Shown here: piece by piece, positions 1 through 5,904 of the stretch
Position numbering within the stretch: the first letter of the stretch is position 1
Layout of the letters: the number at the start of each line of letters is the position of its first letter
Origin: an uncultured Nitrosomonadales bacterium
Lineage (GTDB): Bacteria > Pseudomonadota > Gammaproteobacteria > Burkholderiales > Gallionellaceae
DNA: 8,739 bases
Assembly (NCBI GenBank): GCA_903934275.1
Contig: CAIZNF010000374.1
Coordinates: 1 to 8,739 of the forward strand
Direction of reading: 5' to 3'
Program-made: the position numbers and the translations under genes
Notes under the pieces: model-generated
What the model was told of the DNA's origin: nothing
The model's database searches: none
Seen by the model: only the letters and a program-made list of their open reading frames with translations

Positions 1-183
1 CCAGCCGATGCCAGGAAGCGACTGCTCGCGAATGTCTGGTGCGGGAAATGCCGTCATGAGGTCACCATCACCAGTTTTACCGGAGCCGTCAAGGTGGGCG
101 ACCTGTTGCTTGTCGGAAAATGTTCGGAGTGTCATGGTGATGTGGCGAGGCTGATCGAGACGAGTGAGATTGCGGTTAAATGA
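1..183 (+). CDS. Small zinc-ribbon protein, C-terminal part (5' end outside window)
   Basis: The frame is open from base 1 and ends with TGA at 181-183, giving 60 visible residues. No convincing start is seen, so the gene most likely begins upstream. Two CxxC pairs are visible, at residues 14/17 (WCGKC) and 41/44 (GKCSEC), separated by a stretch predicted to be beta-rich (VTITSFTGAVKVGDLLLVG). This is the pattern of a small structural zinc ribbon. The tail after the second pair (HGDVARLIETSE) is short and polar. No enzymatic motif is visible, and a role in protein or nucleic-acid binding would be inference. It lies 58 bp upstream of the DUF3301 gene on the same strand and may be co-transcribed with it. 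The ribbon is clear; the function is unknown. Confidence 0.6.
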   Translation, partial: PADARKRLLANVWCGKCRHEVTITSFTGAVKVGDLLLVGKCSECHGDVARLIETSEIAVK

Positions 184-241
184 AAAAGCACGCACCAGAA
201 TCGGATAAATCCGGCGGCTGTTAATTCGGAATTCCCAGACG

Positions 242-559
242 ATGGATATGACAAGTGCGCTATTCCTGCTGTTGCTGGCCGCGCTGGGGTGGTTCTGGTT
301 CAACAGCCTGCGCGCCCTTGAGATCGCCAGGAACGCGGGGAAACATGTTTGCAGCGATGCGAATGTGCAATTTCTCGACGACACGGTCGCCAGCATCTCG
401 CTGGCGCTGGCGCGGGACAAGTCTGGCCGCCGGGTGTTGCGCCGCACCTACCGTTTCGAATTCAGCGAGACCGGCAACACCCGGCTCGAAGGCCGGCTGA
501 TCCTGCTTGGCGACAAGATCGAGTCGGTAACCATGGAACCCTACCAAATATTGCCCTGA
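242..559 (+). CDS. DUF3301 family membrane-anchored protein
   Basis: This 105-residue protein has one hydrophobic segment at the extreme N terminus (residues about 5-21, ALFLLLLAALGWFWF), then a soluble domain. The pattern matches my recollection of the DUF3301 family: an N-terminal membrane anchor, then ALEIARNAGKHVCSDANVQFLDDTV, a conserved RRTYRFEFSETGNTRLEGRLILLGD block and a C-terminal MEPYQI. The soluble part probably faces the cytoplasm or periplasm as a beta-rich domain. The function is not known in the family. ATG at 242 and ATG at 248 are both possible starts, and neither has a good Shine-Dalgarno sequence. The gene ends 13 bp before the -35 of the umuD-like gene, so that promoter separates it from the SOS operon. 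Confidence 0.8.
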   Translation: MDMTSALFLLLLAALGWFWFNSLRALEIARNAGKHVCSDANVQFLDDTVASISLALARDKSGRRVLRRTYRFEFSETGNTRLEGRLILLGDKIESVTMEPYQILP

Positions 560-572
560 ACGGATAATGATC

Positions 573-602
573 TTGACAGTGGAACGCTCGTTCCATTATC
601 GT
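573..602 (+). promoter_or_regulatory. Probable promoter of the umuD-umuC operon
   Basis: A perfect -35 hexamer TTGACA lies at 573-578. A TTATCG/TATCGT -10-like sequence follows at 596-602, depending on a 17- or 18-bp spacer. Transcription would then start at about 607-610, practically on the ATG at 610. The spacer is occupied by a palindrome (580-595). The -35 and the palindrome are seen directly; the -10 is weak and the start site is inferred. Confidence 0.6.
580..595. promoter_or_regulatory. Palindromic operator, LexA-like GAAC-N4-GTTC
   Basis: TGGAACGCTCGTTCCA has 7-bp perfect arms (TGGAACG/CGTTCCA) around a 2-bp centre. It sits between the -35 and -10 of the umuD-like gene, where a bound repressor would block RNA polymerase. 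The core GAAC-N4-GTTC matches the Gram-positive (Bacillus-type) LexA box rather than the CTG-N10-CAG box of E. coli. The natural candidate ligand is the LexA-like domain of the adjacent gene, which is inference. Confidence 0.6.
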
Positions 603-609
603 TATCCCC

Positions 610-1188
610 ATGGAAAACATCGATTCGACCTATCTGGCCAGGCTCCAGGACTATTACGCCGAAACCGGCGTGCTGCCGCCGTATTCCACCATCATGGGCA
701 TCGTCGGCCTCAAGTCCAAGTCGCCGGTGGCGGCGCTGGTGGCCAGGCTCAAGCTGCAAGGTTATCTGGAATCCACCCCGGAAAAGCGCCTCAAGCCGGG
801 CAGACGGTTTTTCGAGCGCCCCATCTTCGATAGCGTGCGCGCCGGTTTTCCCAGCCCGGCCGGGGATGCGAATCATGACAAGCTAACCATCGACGAATAT
901 CTGGTCTCGCACCCCTCCAGCACCGTGCTGGTCAACGTCAAAGGCGATTCCATGATCGATGCCGGCATCCTGCCGGGCGATACCGTCATAGTGGAAAAGC
1001 GCGCCGTGGCGAATGTTGGGGATATGGTCATCGCCATCATCGACAACGAATTCACCCTGAAAACCCTCGGCAAAGAGAAAAGCGAATATGTGCTGATCCC
1101 CGCCAATCCGGCCTATCCTGTCATCCATCCCAAGGGCGACATGGAAATCTTCGGTGTCGTCGTCGGCCAGTTCCGCAAGTACAAATAA
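610..1188 (+). CDS. umuD: LexA/UmuD-type S24 autoprotease with N-terminal winged HTH
   Basis: This 192-residue protein has two parts. Residues about 5-68 form a LexA-like winged helix-turn-helix (YLARLQDYYAETGVLPPYST, then IVGLKSKSPVAALVARLKLQGYLE). Residues about 77-192 are the peptidase S24/UmuD domain. The cleavage site is RAGFPSPAGD with the scissile Ala78-Gly79 bond. The catalytic serine is S114 (KGDSMIDAGI) and the lysine is K151 (NEFTLKTL), 37 residues apart as in E. coli UmuD (S60/K97). E. coli UmuD has 139 residues and no HTH, so this form resembles LexA (202) or the long UmuDAb of Acinetobacter. It probably acts as both SOS repressor and pol V accessory subunit after RecA-stimulated self-cleavage. 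The start at 610 is needed to complete the HTH, yet no Shine-Dalgarno precedes it. It lies 15 bp upstream of the polymerase gene. Confidence 0.88.
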   Translation: MENIDSTYLARLQDYYAETGVLPPYSTIMGIVGLKSKSPVAALVARLKLQGYLESTPEKRLKPGRRFFERPIFDSVRAGFPSPAGDANHDKLTIDEYLVSHPSSTVLVNVKGDSMIDAGILPGDTVIVEKRAVANVGDMVIAIIDNEFTLKTLGKEKSEYVLIPANPAYPVIHPKGDMEIFGVVVGQFRKYK

Positions 1189-1203
1189 GCCGGCGCATCC
1201 ATC

Positions 1204-2445
1204 ATGCTTATCAGCAACTGGCCCAATGCCATCGCGCATGTGGATGCCGACTGTTTCTACGCCTCCTGCGAACAGTTGCGCCGCCCCGACCTGAAAGGCC
1301 AGCCCATCTGCGTGCTGTCCAGCCAGGATGCCTGCGTGGTCGCCAAGACCTATGATGCCAAAGCCGCCGGTATCACCACTGGCATGCCGGTCTGGGAAGC
1401 CAGGAAACTGCTGCCGCAGGCGAACTACCTTTCCGCCGACTTCCGCTATTACGGCCTGATCTCCGACAAGTTGTTTGCCATTCTCAGGCGCTACAGCCCG
1501 GCAATCGAGGAATACTCCATCGATGAGGGGTTCATGGATATGAACGGGCTGCGCAGCCTGTACCGCAAACCGTATCAGGCCATCGCCGACGAGATCCGCA
1601 CCACCGTCCGGCATGAGGTCGGCATCACCGTATCAGTCGGCATCTCGGTCACCCGCACCCTGGCCAAGATGGCTTCCGAATACAACAAACCCGATGGCAC
1701 CACCATCGTGGCAGGCAGGCGCATCCATGATTTCCTGAAACACGTCAGCGTGCGCGACATACCCGGCATCGGCGGCAATCGTCAGGCGCTGCTGAACAAG
1801 TTCGATATCCACACCGCAGCCGATTTCGCGGATGTGCCGGAGCGAGAAATAAAAAGGCTGTTGGGTAAGGCCGGTACCGACCTGTGGCACGAGCTCAACG
1901 GCACGCCCATCTACAAGATCGAGACCGAAGCCAGGATGCCCAAGAGTGTGGCCAGAACCGCTTCGATGGGCGAAGTCACGCAGGACAAGCAGACTATCCA
2001 TGCACACCTGCTCAACCACGCCATGCGCCTGTCGAAAGAACTCATCACCAAACGGCTGACCGCCGGGCAACTGACGGTATTCCTGACCCTGAAGTCGTTC
2101 GACAAACAGGCCGACACATCTGATCTGCCCTATCCGAGCGCGGATTATTTTTTGCTGGCGAGCGAAGCGGGCAGGGCGCTGGATACGCTTTACGACCCAG
2201 ACCAGTTCTATCGTGCCTGTGGATTGATCGCCGGCGATATTGCAGTCCGTCAATCAGGCAGCTTCGATCTGTTCCAGATGGCCGATCAACAGCGGGAAGA
2301 AAAACACCTCAAGTTGCTGGAGACAATGCACATCATCAATCACAAGCATGGCGACAACGTAATCGCCATCTGTGGCGCAATGCAAAAGCGCAAGGCAGAA
2401 GGGGTGATGGGGCGGTTCGCGTATCCGGTGCTGGAGTGTAGCTAG
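1204..2445 (+). CDS. umuC: Y-family translesion DNA polymerase (UmuC/DinB type)
   Basis: This 413-residue error-prone polymerase copies past damaged template bases during the SOS response. The Y-family motifs are in order: HVDADCFYASCE at 12-23 with metal ligand D14; EEYSIDEGFMDM at 102-113 with catalytic D107 and E108; GISVTRTLAKMASEYNKPDG at 146-165. A helix-hairpin-helix of the thumb follows at IPGIGG (186-191), then a little-finger domain at about 245-345. QSGSFDLF at 350-357 resembles a beta-clamp binding peptide. The C-terminal block found in many UmuC proteins (rich in P, R, W and Y) is not apparent, so the end is somewhat DinB-like. The first methionine fits the domain, but no clear Shine-Dalgarno precedes it. 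Pairing with the UmuD-like gene supports pol V function. Confidence 0.92.
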   Translation: MLISNWPNAIAHVDADCFYASCEQLRRPDLKGQPICVLSSQDACVVAKTYDAKAAGITTGMPVWEARKLLPQANYLSADFRYYGLISDKLFAILRRYSPAIEEYSIDEGFMDMNGLRSLYRKPYQAIADEIRTTVRHEVGITVSVGISVTRTLAKMASEYNKPDGTTIVAGRRIHDFLKHVSVRDIPGIGGNRQALLNKFDIHTAADFADVPEREIKRLLGKAGTDLWHELNGTPIYKIETEARMPKSVARTASMGEVTQDKQTIHAHLLNHAMRLSKELITKRLTAGQLTVFLTLKSFDKQADTSDLPYPSADYFLLASEAGRALDTLYDPDQFYRACGLIAGDIAVRQSGSFDLFQMADQQREEKHLKLLETMHIINHKHGDNVIAICGAMQKRKAEGVMGRFAYPVLECS

Positions 2446-2462
2446 GCGATTTGTGCTGGTGC

Positions 2463-2495
2463 GTCATCCGCCTGAGCTCGGTGACAGACTTTTTT
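2463..2495 (+). terminator. Possible rho-independent terminator after umuC
   Basis: GTCA-T-CCG pairs with CGG-TGAC (7 bp with one bulged T) around an 8-nt loop. A run of six T follows at 2490-2495 after a 4-nt gap. The position, 18 bp past the umuC stop, fits. The bulge and gap make it imperfect. Confidence 0.4.
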
Positions 2496-2543
2496 CCAGT
2501 TGGTGTATCCGTTCAAGCCTTGATCGCGTGATTGAGCGGAGAT

Positions 2544-2798
2544 TTACGACAGAGCCGGCTGTGCCTTTGGTTTTCTGCCAGGTGCTGCTGGAGGAGTATA
2601 TCCAGCTACACGGTAAATGGTTCCTTCGACTTTCTTGCCCTTGTTAAACCTGATTGAATGGCACGCCACAACCTCACATTTGGCAGCAAGTTCTGCTAAC
2701 TGCAAACGCACGGTAGCAAGTGAGATGCCCGTGGCTTCAGCGATATCAGTGTCCAGCCGCTCACCATGCGTTTTCAGGTATTGCAAGATTTCATTCAT
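2544..2798 (-). CDS. Small winged-helix DNA-binding protein with basic tail
   Basis: This 84-residue protein is read from ATG at 2798. A GTG start at 2825 would add nine residues but falls inside a hairpin. Neither start has a Shine-Dalgarno. Residues 1-60 look like a winged helix of the ArsR/FaeA-like type: ILQYLKTHGERLDTDIAEAT, recognition region GISLATVRLQLAELAAK, then a wing with FNKGKKVEGTIYRV. The end (PPAAPGRKPKAQPALS) is rich in Pro, Ala, Lys and Arg, and its GRKPK resembles an AT-hook. It lies 45 bp downstream of HU on the same strand, so both could be read from one transcript if the intervening hairpin is leaky. No effector domain is present. A DNA-binding role is likely; the target is unknown. 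Confidence 0.6.
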   Translation of the reverse strand: MNEILQYLKTHGERLDTDIAEATGISLATVRLQLAELAAKCEVVACHSIRFNKGKKVEGTIYRVAGYTPPAAPGRKPKAQPALS

Positions 2799-2808
2799 CG
2801 GGTCATAA

Positions 2809-2831
2809 AGACCGGCTTTTATCACCGGTCT
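2809..2831 (-). terminator. Hairpin after HU: weak terminator or operator
   Basis: A perfect 7-bp stem AGACCGG/CCGGTCT encloses a 9-nt AT-rich loop. On the minus strand it is followed by TTATG, so the stem end plus tail reads TCTTTAT, a poor U-tract. It lies 13 bp past the HU stop and 11 bp before the ATG of the winged-helix gene. It could terminate HU transcription, or be a site where the downstream regulator binds. Confidence 0.45.
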
Positions 2832-2843
2832 ATATTGTCATCA

Positions 2844-3128
2844 TTACTTCTTGCCGCCGTTGACCGCAGTCTTCAGCGTAGCACCAGCCTTGAATGCCGG
2901 AGCCTTGGATGCCTTGATCTTCAGTTCTGCACCAGTAGCCGGGTTGCGGCCAATGCGTGCTGCGCGCTTGCGCACTTCGAACGTACCGAAGCCAACCAAT
3001 GCCACGTTGTCGCCTTTTTTCAGGGTGGCGGTGATGATTTCAAGCAGCGCTGCGATATTGCGATCCGCATCCGCTTTGGTGCTGCCGGTCTTGCCTGCCA
3101 GTGCACCGATCAGTTCTTTACGGTTCAT
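2844..3128 (-). CDS. hup: HU-family histone-like DNA-binding protein
   Basis: This 94-residue protein matches HU/IHF family length. It bends and compacts DNA in the nucleoid as a dimer without strong sequence specificity. The N-terminal helices start with MNRKELIGALAGKTGSTKAD. The family signature GFGTFEVRKRAARIGRNPAT lies at about 47-66 with the conserved Arg and the RNPATG tip of the DNA-binding arm, and the saddle strands end in APAFKAGATLK. It ends in the basic tail NGGKK. ATG at 3128 is chosen because CTCCC on the plus strand at 3136-3140 gives GGGAG seven bases upstream; a longer in-frame reading to 3200 adds residues foreign to the family. HupA and HupB types cannot be separated here. 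Known HU roles include assisting recombination and SOS control, a fit with nearby rdgC and umuDC. Confidence 0.92.
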   Translation of the reverse strand: MNRKELIGALAGKTGSTKADADRNIAALLEIITATLKKGDNVALVGFGTFEVRKRAARIGRNPATGAELKIKASKAPAFKAGATLKTAVNGGKK

Positions 3129-3135
3129 GCTATTA

Positions 3136-3140
3136 CTCCC
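3136..3140 (-). promoter_or_regulatory. Ribosome binding site of HU
   Basis: GGGAG on the minus strand lies seven bases before ATG 3128 and decides the start against the longer in-frame reading. Confidence 0.75.
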
Positions 3141-3210
3141 TTTTATGATGGTGGTTAAAAATCCACTGCGGATTGTTGTAGATATTGGGCTGCGTGGCAA
3201 GTGAAACCTG

Positions 3211-3259
3211 TTTGAAAGGGTTGCTGAACTGTTATTAAACGGTTTGCCAACCTTTCAAA
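3211..3259. repeat. Imperfect inverted repeat upstream of HU
   Basis: TTTGAAAGGGTTG at 3211-3223 is mirrored by CAACCTTTCAAA at 3248-3259, complementary apart from one extra G, with 24 bp between the arms. It lies 83-131 bp upstream of the HU ATG, in the promoter region. On the minus strand the 3259 arm supplies TTGAAA, with TAATAA about 15 bp later, a possible promoter. This may be an operator or a hairpin; no T-run follows. Confidence 0.45.
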
Positions 3260-3265
3260 ACAACT

Positions 3266-3292
3266 AAAAAAGAAGGAATCCAACTTCATCCC
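3266..3292 (-). terminator. Possible terminator after the 178-residue unknown gene
   Basis: On the minus strand, directly after the TGA at 3295-3293, GGGAT and ATTCC form a 5-bp stem (one G-T pair) around an 8-nt loop. TTCTTTTTT follows. The stem is weak but the T-run and position are right. It would separate this gene from HU. Confidence 0.4.
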
Positions 3293-3829
3293 TCAATGTA
3301 AAATCGCCGGTGGCTCATCGCCTTCCTTCCTGGGTAACAGGTGTGCAAACCGGCCTCCAGCTTCGGTGAAATAGCGGAACTCGATTACCCCAATTGTCCG
3401 TTTCTGTTTGGAAATTCCCTTGGGCTTGATCTGGGGTTGTGCGGCCCACACCCCATGCCTCGTTTCCAGCATAAGCGAGCACGTATCTATCGCATAGGGT
3501 GATGCGCTTATGCTTCCGTACTTGTCGAGAATCGCATTCATTTGGCGCATTTTGTCTGGCCGAAGCGTCCATGCTTCCATGATCACGAACACAAAATCAG
3601 CCTCCAATGCCAACGCCGCTGACTGGATCGTCCGCGCAGACTGGTCTTTGCCTTCCCCGCTTCCAGCCTGAATCATCACTGGGATGACTTCCTTTGTGGT
3701 CAGGTTGCCAACGAACGCCATCGGCTGAAGCCTTTCTCCGGCCTCCAGCCCCACCCGCGCTCTGTCGATCAGCGGGCTGATGATGTTCATGTACGCTTGC
3801 GGTGGCATGCTAACGGGTGCCTCGATCAT
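3293..3829 (-). CDS. Conserved-looking protein of unknown function (178 aa)
   Basis: I do not recognise a named family. ATG at 3829 is preferred to GTG at 3850 because GAGG lies five bases before it. The protein has no signal peptide or membrane segment. Its middle looks like an alternating alpha/beta fold: MAFVGNLTTKEVIPVMIQ, then SARTIQSAALALEADFVFVI followed by MEAW. Later come CSLMLETRHGVWAAQPQIKP and IEFRYFTEAGGRFAHLLP. The charged, often aromatic strand ends (MEAW, FRYF) suggest a compact soluble domain. Its start overlaps the stop of the cysteine-rich micro-ORF by four bases (ATGA), which indicates translational coupling. The pair is divergent from rdgC. Any function would be guesswork. 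Confidence 0.75.
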   Translation of the reverse strand: MIEAPVSMPPQAYMNIISPLIDRARVGLEAGERLQPMAFVGNLTTKEVIPVMIQAGSGEGKDQSARTIQSAALALEADFVFVIMEAWTLRPDKMRQMNAILDKYGSISASPYAIDTCSLMLETRHGVWAAQPQIKPKGISKQKRTIGVIEFRYFTEAGGRFAHLLPRKEGDEPPAILH

Positions 3830-3966
3830 TTTTTCCTCAATACTTGCCACCGGTCGCGCAAACAGGGAAGAGCACGGTAGCCATATCTGAAATTGGCATC
3901 GTGGGTAATGCAGCAGTGAGTGCAGTTGTTACAACCTGGGAAATTTTCTTTTGGCTCTGTATCCAT
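3826..3966 (-). CDS. Cysteine-rich 46-residue protein, possible metal-binding peptide
   Basis: This ORF reads from ATG at 3966 to TGA at 3828-3826. It encodes 46 residues with five cysteines: C12, C15, C18, C19 (GCNNCTHCC) and C35. Nearby H17 and H22 could also serve as zinc or Fe-S ligands. The C-terminal part is basic (RYGYRALPCLRDRWQVLRKK). Its stop overlaps the ATG of the next gene as ATGA, and the Shine-Dalgarno of that gene lies inside it, a typical coupled arrangement that supports it being real. No Shine-Dalgarno precedes ATG 3966, and an in-frame TGA lies seven codons upstream. I recognise no family. It may bind metal or act with its downstream partner; both are inference. Confidence 0.55.
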   Translation of the reverse strand: MDTEPKENFPGCNNCTHCCITHDANFRYGYRALPCLRDRWQVLRKK

Positions 3967-4091
3967 GAATCTGTTGGCGCGAATTCAAAACTTACACTTT
4001 TGAGGTCACCATTATGCTCGAATTAGGTTGACCAGAACCTCGGGCCTGATCGCAAAGCAGCGATGGTCGCCAATTAAAAAGTTGCGCCCAG

Positions 4092-4097
4092 TATAAT
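4092..4097 (+). promoter_or_regulatory. -10 element of the rdgC promoter
   Basis: A perfect TATAAT lies 24 bp before the rdgC ATG, which would give a leader of about 18 nt. No good -35 is found 16-18 bp upstream (sequence around GCCAAT), so the promoter may depend on an activator or be weak. Confidence 0.5.
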
Positions 4098-4121
4098 CGG
4101 CGGTTTTCTGGAACCCTCGCC

Positions 4122-5027
4122 ATGTGGTTTAAAAACATCTTCATTTATCGCCTGCCTGCCGACTGCACCATCACTGCCACCACCCTACAGGAAAAGCTGG
4201 CACTCAAGCCACTGCAACCTTGCAGCGGGCTCGACAAACAAAGCAGGGGATGGGTTTCCTGCCGTGGCGATGACCGCCTGGTTCACGTTGCAAATCAACA
4301 AATCCTGTTTGCGCTGGGCGTAGAGCAGAAACTACTGCCTGCCACGATCATCAACCGGTTTGTCAAAGAGCGAATCGCCGACATTGAAGCGCAGCAGGGC
4401 TACAAGGTGGGGCGCAAAGAGAAAAAAGACATCAAGGAAGCCGTCACCGAAGAACTGCTCCCCAGAGCTTTTGCCATGCAGCGCGCTACCTTTGCATGGA
4501 TAGATTCTGTCAACGGTCGCCTGATCATAGAGGCGGCATCCCCAGCCAAAGCCGATGAGCTATTGGAGCAACTGAGCAAAACGGTGGATGACCTGCCGGT
4601 GAAATTGCTGCACACCGAAATTTCTCCTGTTGCCGCCATGACGGACTGGCTTGCCGGAGAAGCTGCGCCGGCTGGTTTCACCATAGACCGCGAACTGGAA
4701 CTGCGTGCCACGGGTGAAAGCAAGGCCACGGTTCGTTATGCCAATCATGCATTGGAGGGAGAGGAAATCCTTGCCCATATCGCGTCAGGTAAACGTGCCA
4801 CCCGGCTGGGGCTGACCTGGAACGACCGGATTTCCTTTGTTCTGACCGAACAACTGCAAATCAAGCGTCTCGAATTTCTGGACATCATCAAGGAAGAATC
4901 AACAACACTGGCCGATACCGATGAAGAGATGTTTGACCTCGACTTCACCCTGATGACCGGCGAACTGGCCAGGATGCTGACAGACCTGACAGAAGCGCTG
5001 GGTGGCGAAGTTTCAAATAATCGTTGA
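4122..5027 (+). CDS. rdgC: Recombination-associated protein RdgC
   Basis: This 301-residue protein matches RdgC (303 residues in E. coli). RdgC forms a ring-shaped dimer that encircles double-stranded DNA and limits RecA loading and filament formation; in E. coli it is tied to replication restart and the nucleoid. Recognition rests on the N-terminal MWFKNIFIYRLP, the GWVSCRGDDRLVHV and LPATIINRFVKERI region, the conserved ADIEAQQGYKVGRKEKKDIK block, LLPRAFAMQRATFAWID, and the C-terminal KRATRLGLTWNDRISFVL and LQIKRLEFLDII. The protein is acidic at its end (DTDEEMFDLDF). The start at 4122 is preceded by TATAAT 24 bp upstream and only a weak GGAA. Proximity to umuDC and HU makes this a cluster of DNA repair and nucleoid genes. 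Confidence 0.95.
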   Translation: MWFKNIFIYRLPADCTITATTLQEKLALKPLQPCSGLDKQSRGWVSCRGDDRLVHVANQQILFALGVEQKLLPATIINRFVKERIADIEAQQGYKVGRKEKKDIKEAVTEELLPRAFAMQRATFAWIDSVNGRLIIEAASPAKADELLEQLSKTVDDLPVKLLHTEISPVAAMTDWLAGEAAPAGFTIDRELELRATGESKATVRYANHALEGEEILAHIASGKRATRLGLTWNDRISFVLTEQLQIKRLEFLDIIKEESTTLADTDEEMFDLDFTLMTGELARMLTDLTEALGGEVSNNR

Positions 5028-5108
5028 TCTGATATATTGCAGGATATTTGCTGTCATGCCGAGGACACTGCAAGCCAATCTTTGCTGAAGGCGGACTGGG
5101 TAAACAAT

Positions 5109-5693
5109 ATGAAAGAAATTCGTTGCGAGGGGTGTGGCGAGATCACACTGAACCACGATGCCATAAATTTCACCTCCATGGATCAGGGATGTCGACTGCT
5201 TTGCAGCCGGTGCTTTAATGCTGAGGTGGCCAGGCTGAGGGGTCTGGAGAGTTTTGACAACATCCGTATACAACCCATCGGGATAACTGACTGCGCCGGA
5301 GAAACCCATCAATTCCACTTCACCCAGCGCCTGCTGGGAAATATGGTCGCTCTGGATGCCGTTGAGCTTCGAGAAGGGAACCCGGACGGCTATCAATTCC
5401 AGATGATCGGCGACCCGGAAGGCGATTCATTCGCATTGCTGGGGCGTCTGGTTACAAAAATACGCAGAACACTTTCCGTCAGGCATATTACGGATGATGA
5501 CAGGCATGGGCTTCAAATTGCCGATCAGACGGTGCGTGGGCGAATCGAGGGTGACTATTCCGGAGCTGAACGCGCGCCAGTCGTTGTTGTTGATGGGCGT
5601 GAAATATCCTGGGATGATTTCGGTCAGATGCTGATGACCTTCGAGGGATGGCAGTTCAAGCTGGAGATTCGCGATATTAGCGAGGAACTATGA
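5109..5693 (+). CDS. Zinc-ribbon protein of a conserved uncharacterised family
   Basis: ATG at 5109 gives 194 residues; an in-frame TTG at 5037 is less likely. The N terminus is a zinc finger with C6xxC9 (CEGC) and C32xxC35 (CSRC), plus C28. The remainder is a soluble domain with the blocks HQFHFTQRLLGNMVALDAVE, GYQFQMIGDPEGDSFALLGR, IADQTVRGRIEGD and MLMTFEGWQFKLEIRD. I recall this pattern as widespread in bacteria and assigned to domains of unknown function (DUF7686/DUF7713 from memory, unverified). No catalytic motif is evident. It starts 81 bp after rdgC on the same strand and may be read through from it. It is closed by the hairpin at 5773. Its function is not known. Confidence 0.8.
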   Translation: MKEIRCEGCGEITLNHDAINFTSMDQGCRLLCSRCFNAEVARLRGLESFDNIRIQPIGITDCAGETHQFHFTQRLLGNMVALDAVELREGNPDGYQFQMIGDPEGDSFALLGRLVTKIRRTLSVRHITDDDRHGLQIADQTVRGRIEGDYSGAERAPVVVVDGREISWDDFGQMLMTFEGWQFKLEIRDISEEL

Positions 5694-5772
5694 GGCTCCG
5701 GGTTATTGGCAAGCAAGGAACCGGGCCGAGAGGCTAAGCGCAACATGGCCGGTCACGGTGCGCATCAAATGC

Positions 5773-5811
5773 CATTCCTGATAAGTCTTATTATCAGGAA
5801 TGACACTTTTT
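5773..5811 (+). terminator. Strong hairpin with T-run after the zinc-ribbon gene
   Basis: CATTCCTGATAA and TTATCAGGAATG form a perfect 12-bp stem around a 6-nt loop (5773-5802). Four bases (ACAC) separate it from TTTTT at 5807-5811. The stem is long but only moderately GC-rich, and the spacing to the T-run is not ideal. A terminator is the simplest reading; an alternative is a repeat palindrome. Confidence 0.55.
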
Positions 5812-5904
5812 GCGTTTAAGTTGGCAGCCCGCATTTACGCTTGGCGCGAATCCAGAGAAAAAGACACAGAAACATGCTGTTAGATAACTCGATATTGCGA
5901 TAGC

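Noticed and set aside
202..213. Short palindrome CGGAT-AA-ATCCG after the first partial gene
   Set aside because: Only 5-bp arms and no following T-run, so neither terminator nor operator can be supported.
883..1614. A 243-residue minus-strand open frame across umuD and umuC
   Set aside because: It is antisense to two well-supported genes, and its composition is that expected of a shadow frame.
1633..2253. A 206-residue minus-strand open frame inside umuC
   Set aside because: Fully antisense to conserved polymerase motifs with no recognisable domain.
5744..5818. A 24-codon ORF starting ATGGCCGGTCAC between the zinc-ribbon gene and the next hypothetical gene
   Set aside because: It runs through the terminator-like hairpin, has no Shine-Dalgarno and encodes no recognisable pattern.
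5879..5885. GTTAGAT, which fits the GTTRRRY end of an integron attC site
   Set aside because: No matching RYYYAAC partner or complementary inner arms were found at the expected distance, and no integrase is seen.
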